Positions 1-9,929 of a DNA stretch of 64,000 bases are shown here, in pieces. A program made the translations under genes and the position numbers. The notes beneath the pieces were generated by a model that did not search any database, was not told where the DNA came from, and saw nothing but the letters and a program-made list of their open reading frames with translations. The stretch's first letter is position 1, and every line of letters starts with the position of its first letter. The DNA comes from Lumbricus terrestris (Eukaryota; Annelida; Clitellata; Crassiclitellata; Lumbricidae): positions 43,142,442 to 43,206,441 of the forward strand of contig OX457043.1 of NCBI GenBank assembly GCA_949752735.1. The letters are read 5' to 3'.

Positions 1-78
1 TGAGGATCAGACGCAGAGTCTCCTATTGGTTGCGAAGAAATATACCTATCGTCGCAAAAAGACCCTGGTGCAATAATG
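1..78 (+). pseudogene. C-terminal end of hAT-like transposase (copy A)
   Basis: The + strand reads EDQTQSLLLVAKKYTYRRKK and stops at 76-78. It aligns with the C-terminus of copy B (NNEDQMQSLLY, minus strand near 25775) and with that of the pseudogene ending at 11790. In the wider family of this protein, as I recall it, the tail is an EEQ-rich segment followed by a basic stretch. Only this tail is in the window, so it cannot be said whether the gene is intact upstream. Confidence 0.6.
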
Positions 79-434
79 GAAACATTTACTGGGAAAAACA
101 TTTTTATGTCCACTTATGTGTTTTGACCCAAATAGCAAACCAGTCCGCAAGTCACTAGCCAACCTCCAGCACAGTCCACTGCCCACCAAAATTTATTTCA
201 CTTTGTGCATTCAACCATACATGTGCACTAGTAATAGTACACAATATACAATATTCCATGTTTCTCCTGTGTCTTTACAATGATATATGTTACGTCCGGT
301 AGCGACCCCTAAAACAAAAAAATCAGCCAAAATTTTCAGTGTTAATATTTTTTAACCTAAAGGTATAAGTTAGGAGGGTGCCTCGTTTAAAATTCCCAAA
401 ATAATATTTTTACATGGGGCTAAGAACCACCCTA
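1..434 (+). mobile_element. 3' end of a hAT-like element (family TAGGGTGGTYC), copy A
   Basis: The segment is an inverted copy of 25369-25805, sharing the phrase around 289-330 (ggtagcgacccctaaaa) and the end GAACCACCCTA at 424-434. Copy B (25369-27431) is complete, which identifies this as its 3' part. The element enters from outside the window. Bases 1-78 hold the last codons of the transposase-like gene; the rest is 3' untranslated and terminal-repeat sequence. Confidence 0.75.
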
Positions 435-785
435 AAATGTATTTGTTAATTTTATTCTGTAAATTGCAAAGTGCATGCAGAAATAGTCGTGTCAGCTTTC
501 GACAAATGGCGCCAGCAGCCCTATGTTGCCATCTTCAGTGAAATCTTGGAAAATTGCTGCGTATGCTTTCGGTAGGTCGAGCCTAACAGTGGCATTTTGC
601 CGGTATCCGGACAGTACCCCTCCCCCGGCCCATTAACCCCCTGCCATTACCCCTGCCACTACCTTCCGACCATTACACCTCCCCCATAGGACATTGCCCC
701 TGCCATTACCTCCCGTCTATTTACATTTAGGGCCACTGTTTGTATGAATGTATGTATGTAAGTATGCATGTATGTATGCATGTAT
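435..785. repeat. Repeat K copy 1 (iterated ccattacccc) with a short (ATGT)n end
   Basis: Bases 586-735 are imperfect iterations of ccattacccctgcc, ending in atttagggccactg and running into an (ATGT)n tract (741-785). The same junction occurs inverted at 28144-28275, where ctggccctaaatg follows a (CATA)n array. The repeat unit and the microsatellite therefore travel together. No gene is visible; 435-585 holds nothing I recognise. Confidence 0.6.
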
Positions 786-882
786 GCTGAACTTCAAGAC
801 CTAATGATGCATGGATTTCTTTGACAATAGCCTTATGATGATGAAGCCGAGAATGTCTAATGGAAATCGAACTGATAACAAT
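786..882 (-). pseudogene. Fragment of hAT-like transposase, inverted relative to the copy at 5036
   Basis: Read on the minus strand, about 95 bases match 5150-5245 almost perfectly (attagacattctcggcttc in both). This is part of the N-terminal region of the transposase-like gene of the 5036-11790 copy. The LINE 3' end abuts it directly at about 885, so the LINE probably inserted into a transposase copy. Confidence 0.65.
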
Positions 883-884
883 TT

Positions 885-2395
885 CATGTACCAGTGCGAA
901 GATCCCCTTGGAAAAAGAAAAGTGTTAAGGAAACGGGCAGAAACAGCAGTGCTTCCAGATAAGATCTGAGTACGAATTATAGCAGGGAAGCCATTCCAAA
1001 GCAAAGGGCCGACAGAAGCAAAGGCACGATGCTGGGCTGTAGCAGTCCGAGACCATGGGCGCCCGCAGAAAATTTTGCAGGGGGGGGAAAAAAATCGAAA
1101 ATTTTTTGTAGCAAGAGCTTGAAAATGCAAAGCTGGAAATTAAGAATACGGGTATTTTTCAAAGAGGTTTCTTACGCAAATTTCTCAGTTTAATTTTGTG
1201 TATACTTTTTAATGCGAATAGTTTCCTTAGAAATAAAAATAAATAAAAAGTGGATGTTAAAAGTAGTTTCCTAAAGGTACGCTAATAAGTCCATAGAATG
1301 AACGAATGAATAAATAAACGGAAAATAGGTGTCAGTTTTCAAGGGGCAAGTGCTCCTCTAGCTACTTCTAAAGCGCCACTCGAAAGCCAATCGTAGGGCA
1401 CCAACCTTTTCACATGTGCTGCATCGAGTTAGAAGCCTATTCCAAAGAGTAGTCAGAAAGAGGTCCGAGTCTGGTAGCCAGAGGGCCAGAGTAGCTGTTA
1501 ATGCGGGTGTCGTTTAGGAAGGTGGAGGATACGAGGATCAGATAAGTATGGGCATCAATTCTTTTGAACAGATCTTGTTGCCAGTTTTGGGTGTAAATCA
1601 TGTGGCATGATAACCAGAGCCCCTTATCCAAGTTTATCTACAATTTGACCTCCCTGGATTCTGTACTGGCAGCTTGCAAAATGGACAAAAAATGGAGCCT
1701 GGCTTATAGCAGACTTGGTTATATAATTACATTGCTGGTGAATAAGCAGACCTCTCTGATGTAATTTTAGTGTACTTTGAGAATTTTCAAATTTGTGCAT
1801 TAGTAGGACTATTTTTTGCAGTTGTGATTATTTGCACTACTGCCGGACTCCACTAAATTAGGCCATATTCGACAGGCCTGCTGTTTGAATGGACGCCCGC
1901 AGGAGGGTTGAAAGCCAATGGTCATTGTTACGGTTTTTAGAAAGAGCTTGAGCATGCAAAGCAGAAAGTTATAAGAGCATGTTTATTTCTATATATTATA
2001 GTGATCTCTAAACGCAGGTTTCTGACTTTCACTGTCTGTATCATTCGTATCATTGGTGCATTAATGCAAAGAAATTTGTTAAAAACCCAAAAGTAGTAGT
2101 TAAAAATATAGGTGCCAATTTTCCAGGGGGGGCAAGTGCCCCCCTTGCCCCTATGTGCGGGCGCCCATGTCCGAGACCGTGGTACAAGAAGGTCATGACG
2201 GTCTAAAGAGCGGAGAGGACGTCCAGTGGTAGTTGAGACAGGTCGTCTAATAAGATCACAGAGTTAGCGAGGAGCTGTACCCAAGAACATCTTATAGGTA
2301 AGAAAGAGAATTTTATATTGAATCCGGGCAGTCAAAGGAAGCCAGTGAAGGTGCTCATGTATGAACATATCATGTAGGGTGACAATGTCAGCCAC
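885..2395 (-). pseudogene. LINE 3' end (reverse transcriptase C-terminus), split by a hAT insertion
   Basis: On the minus strand, 2395-2170 encodes the segment ARIQYKILFLTYKMFLGTAP then RYLCDLIRRPVSTTTGRPLR, and 1053 down to about 895 continues with QHRAFASVGPLLWNGFPAII. This is the usual C-terminal tail of CR1/L2/Jockey-group ORF2 (LPV..RI.FK...YK...G.AP.YL ... LWN.LP). The two halves rejoin when 1054-2169 is removed together with one TSD. The copy is 5' truncated. Part of 18485-18535 resembles the segment near 2175-2215. Confidence 0.75.
1054..2169. mobile_element. hAT-type non-autonomous element, family CATGGGCGCCCGCA, copy 1
   Basis: The element begins CATGGGCGCCCGCA and ends TGCGGGCGCCCATG, perfect inverted repeats. 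It is flanked by the 8 bp duplication TCCGAGAC at 1046-1053 and 2170-2177. An 8 bp TSD with a CA-initial TIR is typical of hAT elements. No transposase is seen. An internal stretch (about 1380-1640, minus strand) is conserved in copy 2 at 42504-43659, with the shared peptide LVSSTF...N.YSGP.A...GPLSDY. Copy 2 has an independent TSD, so the family is well supported. Confidence 0.9.
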
Positions 2396-2668
2396 ACAAA
2401 AAATGTTTTAAAAGAATTTTTAAAGTCTCACTCCTCAAAAGTGTTCTCTATAACATCAGTACCACAGGTGAAAATTTTTAGGGAAATATGAAAACATTTA
2501 GAGGTGGTCCAATGACCTTGAACTTTCAATAGATATGCCTACAATGTACAAACAACGTTGATTATGAAATGAGAAACAACGTTGAATACGAAATGTACTA
2601 TATATTTTTATGCTCTACCAATTGCATTTCTAGTGCTTATTTCAATGTCTTCTTTTATCATGAATGTC
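2396..2668. other. Unassigned AT-rich sequence
   Basis: No coding signal or recognisable repeat. Together with 4907-5035 it was contiguous before the element at 2677-4898 inserted. Confidence 0.4.
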
Positions 2669-2676
2669 ATGCATAG

Positions 2677-4898
2677 TAGGGTGGTTCAAAAAAATAAAAT
2701 TTAAGCTAGATACCAAGACTACCTCTCAATTTGTTAGACCTGTCAATAGTATTATTGACACCAAATTTCAACTTCCTAGTCCAACTGGAAGGTGGTGCTC
2801 AACGACATAGAAATATTACCATATAGTTGTATTGGATAGAAATCTTGATTCATTGTAGCTTGATCAAAAACCTCAACCATTGTCGTGTAGATGACCTTGA
2901 AATAGTTTATGGTGTGCTATTATACTTACCGCAGTCAAGACTAGACTGCCGTTTAGCCATCAATTGACAAAATTAATGTACTTGGTAGCAATGACATATT
3001 ATACGCTGATCTGATCATGAAGCATTGAGATTGTTGGTGTCAATCACTGCGCAGCAGCGCTTGTGTGCGATCTTATGTCCTGTCACTTTCACGGAATACC
3101 ATTCACATGGAGTGCTTACGATGACCAGGATGGAGCATACTGAAGCTGTAAGATCTGAATCTGTACCCACTTGCAGCACACTGGATATGTTGACCGCCTG
3201 TCAGTGCTAGTTTCAGGTGATGGTGTGGATAAACTCTTTATTGTGCCCAACTTTCCCTCTATGCAGGATATAATTTAAATCCAAGGTCTTTCATTATCTT
3301 CTGAACTTACTATGAAGACTCGCTGATAATGTCCAAGTCTTGGTCTTTGATACAACACATGTCAATGCTGGGTGTTTTAGAGGAGTATACATTTTTCAAG
3401 AAGACACAATAGGCAACAAGTTTCAGCGGCTGGCCTGCTGTCGTCATTGAAATGGAGTTGATATTAGGAAAAACCTCCATTTTGTGTTGTGGTTCATCTA
3501 GTTCAAAATATAATCCAATATTTAATAGATTTAAGAATGTGTGGGATGGTGTGACACGTGACAACATCCGAGTTCTATAAGTCGTATCCATTACAGAAGC
3601 CTCCCATGAGAGAGCATTCGGTTTTCTCAAGTAGTCTGCTGAAAATAAAGTCAGTTTAAGAGATGACTACCAAGAAATCATTGAGGTGTCAATGGTTGTC
3701 CTTGTAAGTCAGCCCTCAATAAGAAACTAGAGAGCCCAATTTACCATACACGTTGAATGGCTAGGTTACTGTATGCCATCCAAACATACCGATTTAGCAA
3801 TCGACGTGACGTATTCAATCTAAGAAAGTAGGAAGAAACTCAGATTCATCCATTTGTGTGATTTGGTTCCCTTCTTGCTCAAGGTATGGGCAAAACCTCC
3901 TCTTGCTGCTGAAACTCCAGGACAAGATCTGTCAATTTTGATTCATCTAGGAAATATGATTCAGGTGACTACTAGCCTATCTATAGGAGATCAGCGTTGA
4001 AGCCATGAATGTCCTAGAAAATCACTAGTACATTGTACCTTTCAGATGAGGCTTAAGGTCTGACACTGTTATGTTGCCAACTGCCTGCTACAGATAAGGT
4101 GAAGATATTTTACGGAATGACTGTAAATCCTGGGTGAAAGGATGTTGAGGGTAGTGATGTGGAGCTGACGGAGAGGGATTGCCTGAGCGACTTTGTAACC
4201 CAGTGAACACTGACACTACTGCCACACCTGAAGTTTGGTGATTCTCTTTTTGCACTTACACCAGAGCAATAGATTGAGAATGAGGATTATCAGCAGGGCA
4301 GAGACTGAAGTCAGCAATCAAGAGTGGTCGACAACACGGCTGAGAGAAGTGTGAAGTTGTTCGAGGAAATCAACTGTGTTTTCTCCGAGTGGTCAAGACA
4401 AATAGGAAAGTTGCCCTCACTCAATCAATCAAGAAATTTGCTGTTGACACCGTGCTTGCAAACTGCAAAGCCTTCTTGAGTATAAGACTGCATCGGGTGT
4501 TGGAGTCATAAACGAGAACAATTATAGACATTTGTGGATTTAATTATGTTTTTGACATTTTTTGACACTTTCCATATTATTAAACCTACTGAAATTTTCG
4601 ATTTCAAGCTGACCAACTCTTTAAGTATCACACATATTGTCATGTTACAGTAATGTTTGATTTGTTTCGAAATAAAACTCAATTGTATGGGAATATATGC
4701 TCGACACATGTATTTCTACATTAACATCTATGCATTGGCCCATGCAAAGTAATACAGTCGTTGAGCACCGCCTTCCAGTTGGAATAGGAAGCTAAAATTT
4801 GGTCTCAATAATACTATTGATAGGTCTAACAAACGGGGAGGTTGTCTTGGTTTTTAGCTTGAACTTTATTTTTTACCATGTATCTGTGAACCACACTA
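2677..4898. mobile_element. hAT-type element with long TIRs, family TAGGGTGGTTCA
   Basis: The ends are TAGGGTGGTTCA and TGAACCACACTA, inside longer imperfect inverted repeats of about 170 bp (2677-2850 against 4735-4898). The flanking 8 bp duplication ATGCATAG is perfect (2669-2676 and 4899-4906). The termini resemble those of element B (TAGGGTGGTCCTTA), so both probably answer to related transposases. The only longish frame is 3310-3630 on the minus strand (106 codons), which I do not recognise. The interior seems too decayed to mobilise itself. Confidence 0.88.
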
Positions 4899-5323
4899 AT
4901 GCATAGGGTACAGCTATTATTTAATTAGAAACCATTAGGTCAATTTGAAAATTATACAAGAAAGTCGCGAGGAGTTAGTTATGCTAAATCGACTTTTGCG
5001 CCTGCTGAAAAGAAGTTAAGGAGTGCTAACGTCATTTGGAATACAATACATGTGTTACTGCAGCATATGACATGGAAAAAATTAGTAACTTACATGCGAC
5101 ACACATCCTAGCAGCCAAAGGACAATCATTGGGCAGTGATCCTGCTGATATTGTTATCAGTTCGATTTCCATTAGACATTCTCGGCTTCATAATCATAAG
5201 GCTATTGTCAAAGAAATCCATGCATCATTAAGTATTGAAGTTCAGCATAAAGTTCATTGAGATGGCAGGTTGTTGAAGGCTTTTACGTCGAAGGAACGTT
5301 GCCCTGCTGTGCTGGCATCAGAT

Positions 5324-5448
5324 CAGGGCTGAAAGTGGTTGGAAAAAATTGCCGGGTCTCTTTGGCCCAAAGGGTGCAAGATATAAGTGTTTATTCAAGT
5401 GCCCAAAAAATAATGCCGGGTCTGAGACCCGGCTCACTTTCAGCCCTG
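5324..5448. mobile_element. 125 bp hAT-type MITE inside transposase copy C
   Basis: The 14 bp TIRs CAGGGCTGAAAGTG and CACTTTCAGCCCTG are perfect. The perfect 8 bp TSD CATCAGAT sits at 5316-5323 and 5449-5456. Removing the element plus one TSD keeps the host frame open from VLASD into KRTMKMLRVPLLPNG. The interior contains a second small palindrome around gccgggtctgagacccggc (5415-5433). Confidence 0.93.
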
Positions 5449-7697
5449 CATCAGATAAACGAACAATGAAAATGTTGAGGGTTCCTTTACTGCCTAATGG
5501 AACAGGTGAAGCACAAGCTTCAGCTGTTTGAACTTGCTTGAAGAGTGGAAATAGCCGGCCGCATACAATATAATGTCTTTTCACACAATTTCTGTCCTCT
5601 ATAGCAATGCTGGTCTTCAATCAGGAGCATGTGTTCTGATGGAGCACAGGCCTCAGATACGGTATATTTCCTCAGCTTGGTGGTAGTGGGGAGAGTCTTC
5701 GATTCTCTGATGACAAACTCTCACAGACTTACGAAAACTGTTTGAGAGAATTGGATGGGGAAATTGATACATTACAATCTACCTCTTCCATCTCTCTCTG
5801 GCATCTGACTGCATTTGAGCTTCAGCCTCCGTGAGCACAATGTATTTGTTCTTCAGGTGGATCTCAAGTTGGTACACATGCCAATGTCCAACGTCAGCTC
5901 TCTGGAATGACTCGCAACTGTTGAAGCAGCTAATTGCTTACAAGACAATAAGTCAGACCGTCGCTACAGCAGAAATACACGTCCCATCGAAAAATTTTAG
6001 GCACCTTAGCGGAATGTTGGTTGGCATGGTGCTGTTTGATTCGGCTGTTTGTGACGACAGCGCGATTTCATTTGTGGAATATTGTCCGGGATACGATGAA
6101 CCTCCTCGTCATCTCAAAGTATATGTGCAGCCACTACCACTACAAGAGCTGATTTTTGTAGTTATAAACACTAAGACACTCTTCATTGCACTAGTCCGCA
6201 CTAGATTTTCTTGTAAACTTGCTACACTAACATCCAAGCACATAGGGAGATGTGGCGGACACGCCACAAAAGGGCGATACATGTGAATAATAACTGTCGG
6301 GTAACTAGCGGGAGTATCCATGACTTTCGTTAGGTAACATTTCGCCTTGTTATAAGAGACCTGTACGGAAGACCAGTTTTCCTACGGAAGACCGATTCTA
6401 TGCCAAAGCATAGGGTGCATAACGTGGAATAAAGCCTGCCGCACGGTGCGCTGCTTATATCGTGGAGTAGTACCGACTACTCCATACGTACTATGTTTCG
6501 GTTATTCGTTCATAGTGATTTCTGATTGTGTTCGTCTGTCTCGAGAGAGGTGGCATTGGCCATTCGAATGCGATTTTTGGCGTTCCTGGTTCATAGCTGA
6601 ACTTGCGCTTTCGGTTGTGAGAACTTTCGGTGACGATCTGTCAGTGTGTTTCCTTGTCATCGATTTCACGGGGTTTAAGCTCCCGGCTGTGGGCGAAGGC
6701 TCAGGGAAGGGTACAGTATCCGCGAGGCGCCTAGTTGGTGATCGCAGTATCCTGTGACGGTTTCGGTCACGAAGTTTCTTGTCAGTGTTACCTAAACCTG
6801 AGTGTACGATTCTGCAGGACTGGCTTGGGCTCCTACCTGCAACGGGCGTGCCGGGTTGTATTCACGATTTTGCTGTGAGGCCGATCGTTGTGAGTCCTTT
6901 TGCGTAACTTGAAGGTTACGGGGTTTCCGGTTGGAGACGGTGCGACTCCAGGTGTTCGCATGAGACCGACGTTTCGGTGAGAGACGTTACAAGTATAACC
7001 ACGATTCAGTATACGTAAACTGTTCGGCACTGGATTGCGACAGTTGAGTCTCGGGTTTGTTCCTCGGTTACTGTAAGGGCGACAGTAATAAATTGATTTA
7101 TCGGGTCATCAGGTTTCTCGGGTTTGTCAGTTAAACGGTGGATATTTTGTTGCTCTCCTCGGGTAGAGGGTTGTTGGGGGACTGAGAGTTTTAGCAAGCT
7201 ACGGGCTTGGGAGGCAGAGTAAAACTTGAGCGATAAGACCAAGTTTGTGATTACGGACTTTACGCTGAGGTCCGTAACTGCTGAGAGTAAGGGAGAAAGG
7301 CGCCGGTAGACGATCATACAATTTATAAGTCTCTTCGGAGACGGGGTTACCCGTTACCTGTTCCTCCAAGACCGCCAGGTCTTTTATTTTTTTCCCTAAA
7401 TCGGGAAAACAGAACAGCATTTACCTGTCCGCTCTTCCGAGCGGCCGAGAAGACCAAGTCTCGGGAAAGCGACGGTTTCTGTTGACAGTTTCACGGGTGA
7501 GGCGAGCACCCAAGGCGCTCACCGCGTACTTTGTACAAGGTAGTGGCGCATGTTCCGTTGGGATATTTCGGACCGGGCAAAAGCAGTAGGAGTTTTGGCC
7601 GCTGACGGTATCGATCGCTCCCGGGCTTCAGATTGACTCTGCCCGCTAGTGTGTCCGCAGCGTTGGTCATCTCTCCGTGTGGTTCATTGCTGACGAG

Positions 7698-8187
7698 ATG
7701 GAAAAATGGCCGTGGCGCATCATCGGGTTAGGCCCGTTGGAATGGCTTTGGTTCAGGGCACTGTGGACGCCGATAATTGGAACATGTGCTGTAGTCCCCG
7801 CCGGTGGCGATGGTTCGAGGGCTGCCAGATGCAGCGTGGTGCGCAAGGGCATCGACAAGTCGAACAAGAAGACGAAGACCACAGCAGCGACGGGTGGCGC
7901 GCGGCGAGGACGCTCTGCTGGTGGGACAACGAACCTGTGTTGCGAGTCGGCCATCCTCTTACTCAGGATGTCGCCTACTCGGTGACCCCGGACGAGGCAG
8001 AGAGCGAGTCCGATGCGGCCGAGCGGTTCACCCGGTCGCAGGCGTCGGTGTCAGGGTTTTCTTCGTCCCTGGAGGACGGCGGTGATGGCGCACGCGCCGC
8101 ACACAGCGACCCGGGAGACTCACGGTATCCTGGTAAGACAGAGTACCTCCCGGGTCCTGGGCAGCCGAAGGCTCTCGGTGAGGCAGG
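7698..8187 (+). pseudogene. Conserved reading frame of element I, copy 1 (unknown protein)
   Basis: Starting at ATG 7698 the frame reads MEKWPWRIIGLGPLEWLWF and on to RALWTPIIGTCAVVPAGGDG. A shift near 7935 moves the conserved frame to the one ending HSDPGDSRYPGK (about 8100-8135). Copy 2 has GLGLSPLEWPWFKSLW and HDSDPGDARDPGK at matching places. The middle is basic (KSNKKTK), the second half acidic and serine-rich. No family is recognised. Conservation of protein sequence between diverged copies argues for real coding in the ancestor. The 3' end is cut by the element at 8188. Confidence 0.5.
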
Positions 8188-9190
8188 CAGGGGCTTCTAT
8201 CGCTATACATGGCGGGCGCAGCTTGCGCCCAGGAAAAATTAGGAGGGGGGAATCAGAAGACAGCCAAAATTCACGCCGGTTGGGGGGGAAGGTCGGACAT
8301 GGAGGGCAGCGTTCAATTTAGGCATCACTAGGAGGAAGATCCCCCCAGAAGATACTTCCCTCCATATAAATTTGGACAAAATGGTAGGCCTAATAGTTTT
8401 TAGAAAAAGAGATACACTTTATACACTTTGAGTTTTTAGTTAGGCTACTATCTGCATTTTTGAATTACATGAACTGCTATAACAGCTATAATATACCATA
8501 ATAAAAATTTCCTATTACGTGATTATAATTATGTTTTTACTATTTTAATAAATAATACAATCATATTATAATTGAAAAAATTATGTTAATACAAATACTA
8601 TTTTGCACAACTAAATGACTTCTCTCCAATGTTATCTTTCAAATTTTAGACAGTCAATTTTGCTCCTTGAATACTTAGTAAAGCAACATCATTATTACGT
8701 GGGCTTACAATGTAGGACCTACATTGTATTTTATTGTATTGCATTGTGCTCTAAAAATTTATGTAACGGCTCTCGAGTGCACACTGATCAGAGGCGCAAA
8801 ACATATGGCTGTCCTATTTTGGCAGCAATTCCTCCACTGAAATAGTAGGCCTAGAGTGATTTTGCTAAGAGGAGAGCAGTGAGATCGTCCGTTGACCAAG
8901 GTGGTCGCTTTTCTCGCCTCGTTGTCAGCACGGCGGATTATTATGTCTTAAGCGGCACAAGCTCGATAGTTGTTGTACATTCGGATGTATGCTATGGCCG
9001 GGATTTTGTGCGGAACTTTTCTCGTCTGTCCGTTTTGGAAATTTGCGTATTTACGGTGTTTTTGACTTGATACTTTTCGGAACTTTACCTTTTCTTTCGA
9101 TGGCCGCCATTGGACGAATCCATTTTTACCATCTACAAGGGACGTCAGATGATTCAGTACATCAACAATTCAACCTCATCTGCCTCCTAC

Positions 9191-9425
9191 CGAATGCCGT
9201 TAAACGTAATCTAAGACTCCGAGCTCCTGGTCAGGCCAGTCATATCATCATCTCTGCCACCTGGCGAATGCCGTTTAACGCATTCCAGGACTCTTTCGAG
9301 AAGCTAGACCAGCTTCTCGAAAGAGTCCTGGAATGCGTTAAACGGCATTCGCCAGGTGGCAGAGATGATGATATGACTGGCCTGACCAGGAGCTCGGAGT
9401 CCTAGATTACGTTTAACGGCATTCG
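9191..9425. repeat. Near-perfect palindrome, 115 bp arms
   Basis: The left arm 9191-9305 and right arm 9311-9425 are reverse complements with one mismatch (tcttag against tcctag). The spacer is AGACC (9306-9310). The transcript would form a very long hairpin. The arms include the module attcgccaggtgg-agagatga that recurs in the next palindrome. Confidence 0.95.
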
Positions 9426-9507
9426 CCAGGTGGAAGAGATGAAGATGCGACTGACCAGACCGGTCAGTCGCATCTTCATCTCTTCCACCTGGCGAATGCC
9501 GTTCAAC
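9411..9507. repeat. Second palindrome, 46 bp arms, same AGACC spacer
   Basis: The left arm 9411-9456 and right arm 9462-9507 are reverse complements with one mismatch. The spacer is again AGACC (9457-9461). It overlaps the end of the first palindrome and shares its outer module, but differs from it at several positions (for example gaagatgcgactgacc against gatgatatgactggcc). Confidence 0.95.
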
Positions 9508-9929
9508 ATAGGCAAGGATATGTGACGAGAGAAGTCTGACAATACTGCATCAATACTCCAACACCCTCTTGATGCAACCTTACCGCGGAACTTTGAATTA
9601 AGACAACTATCACCTACAGACTAGAATCCGTTGACTGGACTCTGCGTGTTTTGCGATAGAGTTCTGTTTTCAGTGACTTTTCTGTTTGGGACGGTCGTTG
9701 CTGTAGATGTAATTGTAGATCAATAGTAGATAACTCTAACATCAGAGGCTTTAGTTATGGCGGATGTTTCCCACTGGGGAGGGGGTGGAGGCGTTGTTCA
9801 GTTGAAAGAGCTACCGAACCTGCTGTAAAGCCGACCGGCGTGTCGTGCTAAGCGGGCCGTATTTTGTATAATCTGTATCTGTAATCATTCTGTGGTTTGT
9901 CAGACAATGTTATTAAACGAATATACATA

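Larger units (their letters stand above)
8848..9929 (+). other. Insert J in element H: unidentified sequence with hairpins, possible LTR-type remnant
   Basis: This block is absent from element H copy 2. It contains a frame 8989-9405 (ATG at 9100 follows gcttt-rich sequence), two hairpin palindromes (9191-9507), a purine run ggggagggggtggagg at 9775-9790, and ATTAAA near the end followed by a (TACA)n tail beyond the mariner insertion. The purine run followed by a TTGTTCAG start could be a polypurine tract plus LTR. The simple-repeat tail would instead suggest a retroposon. Nothing in the frame is recognised. Confidence 0.35.

Noticed and set aside
7667..7954. Minus-strand frame overlapping the element I coding region
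   Set aside because: The + strand frame is the one conserved between the two element I copies; this is its shadow.
8989..9405. A gene of 138 codons
   Set aside because: About half of the frame is one arm and the other of a palindrome; no domain is recognisable, so it is not called as a gene.
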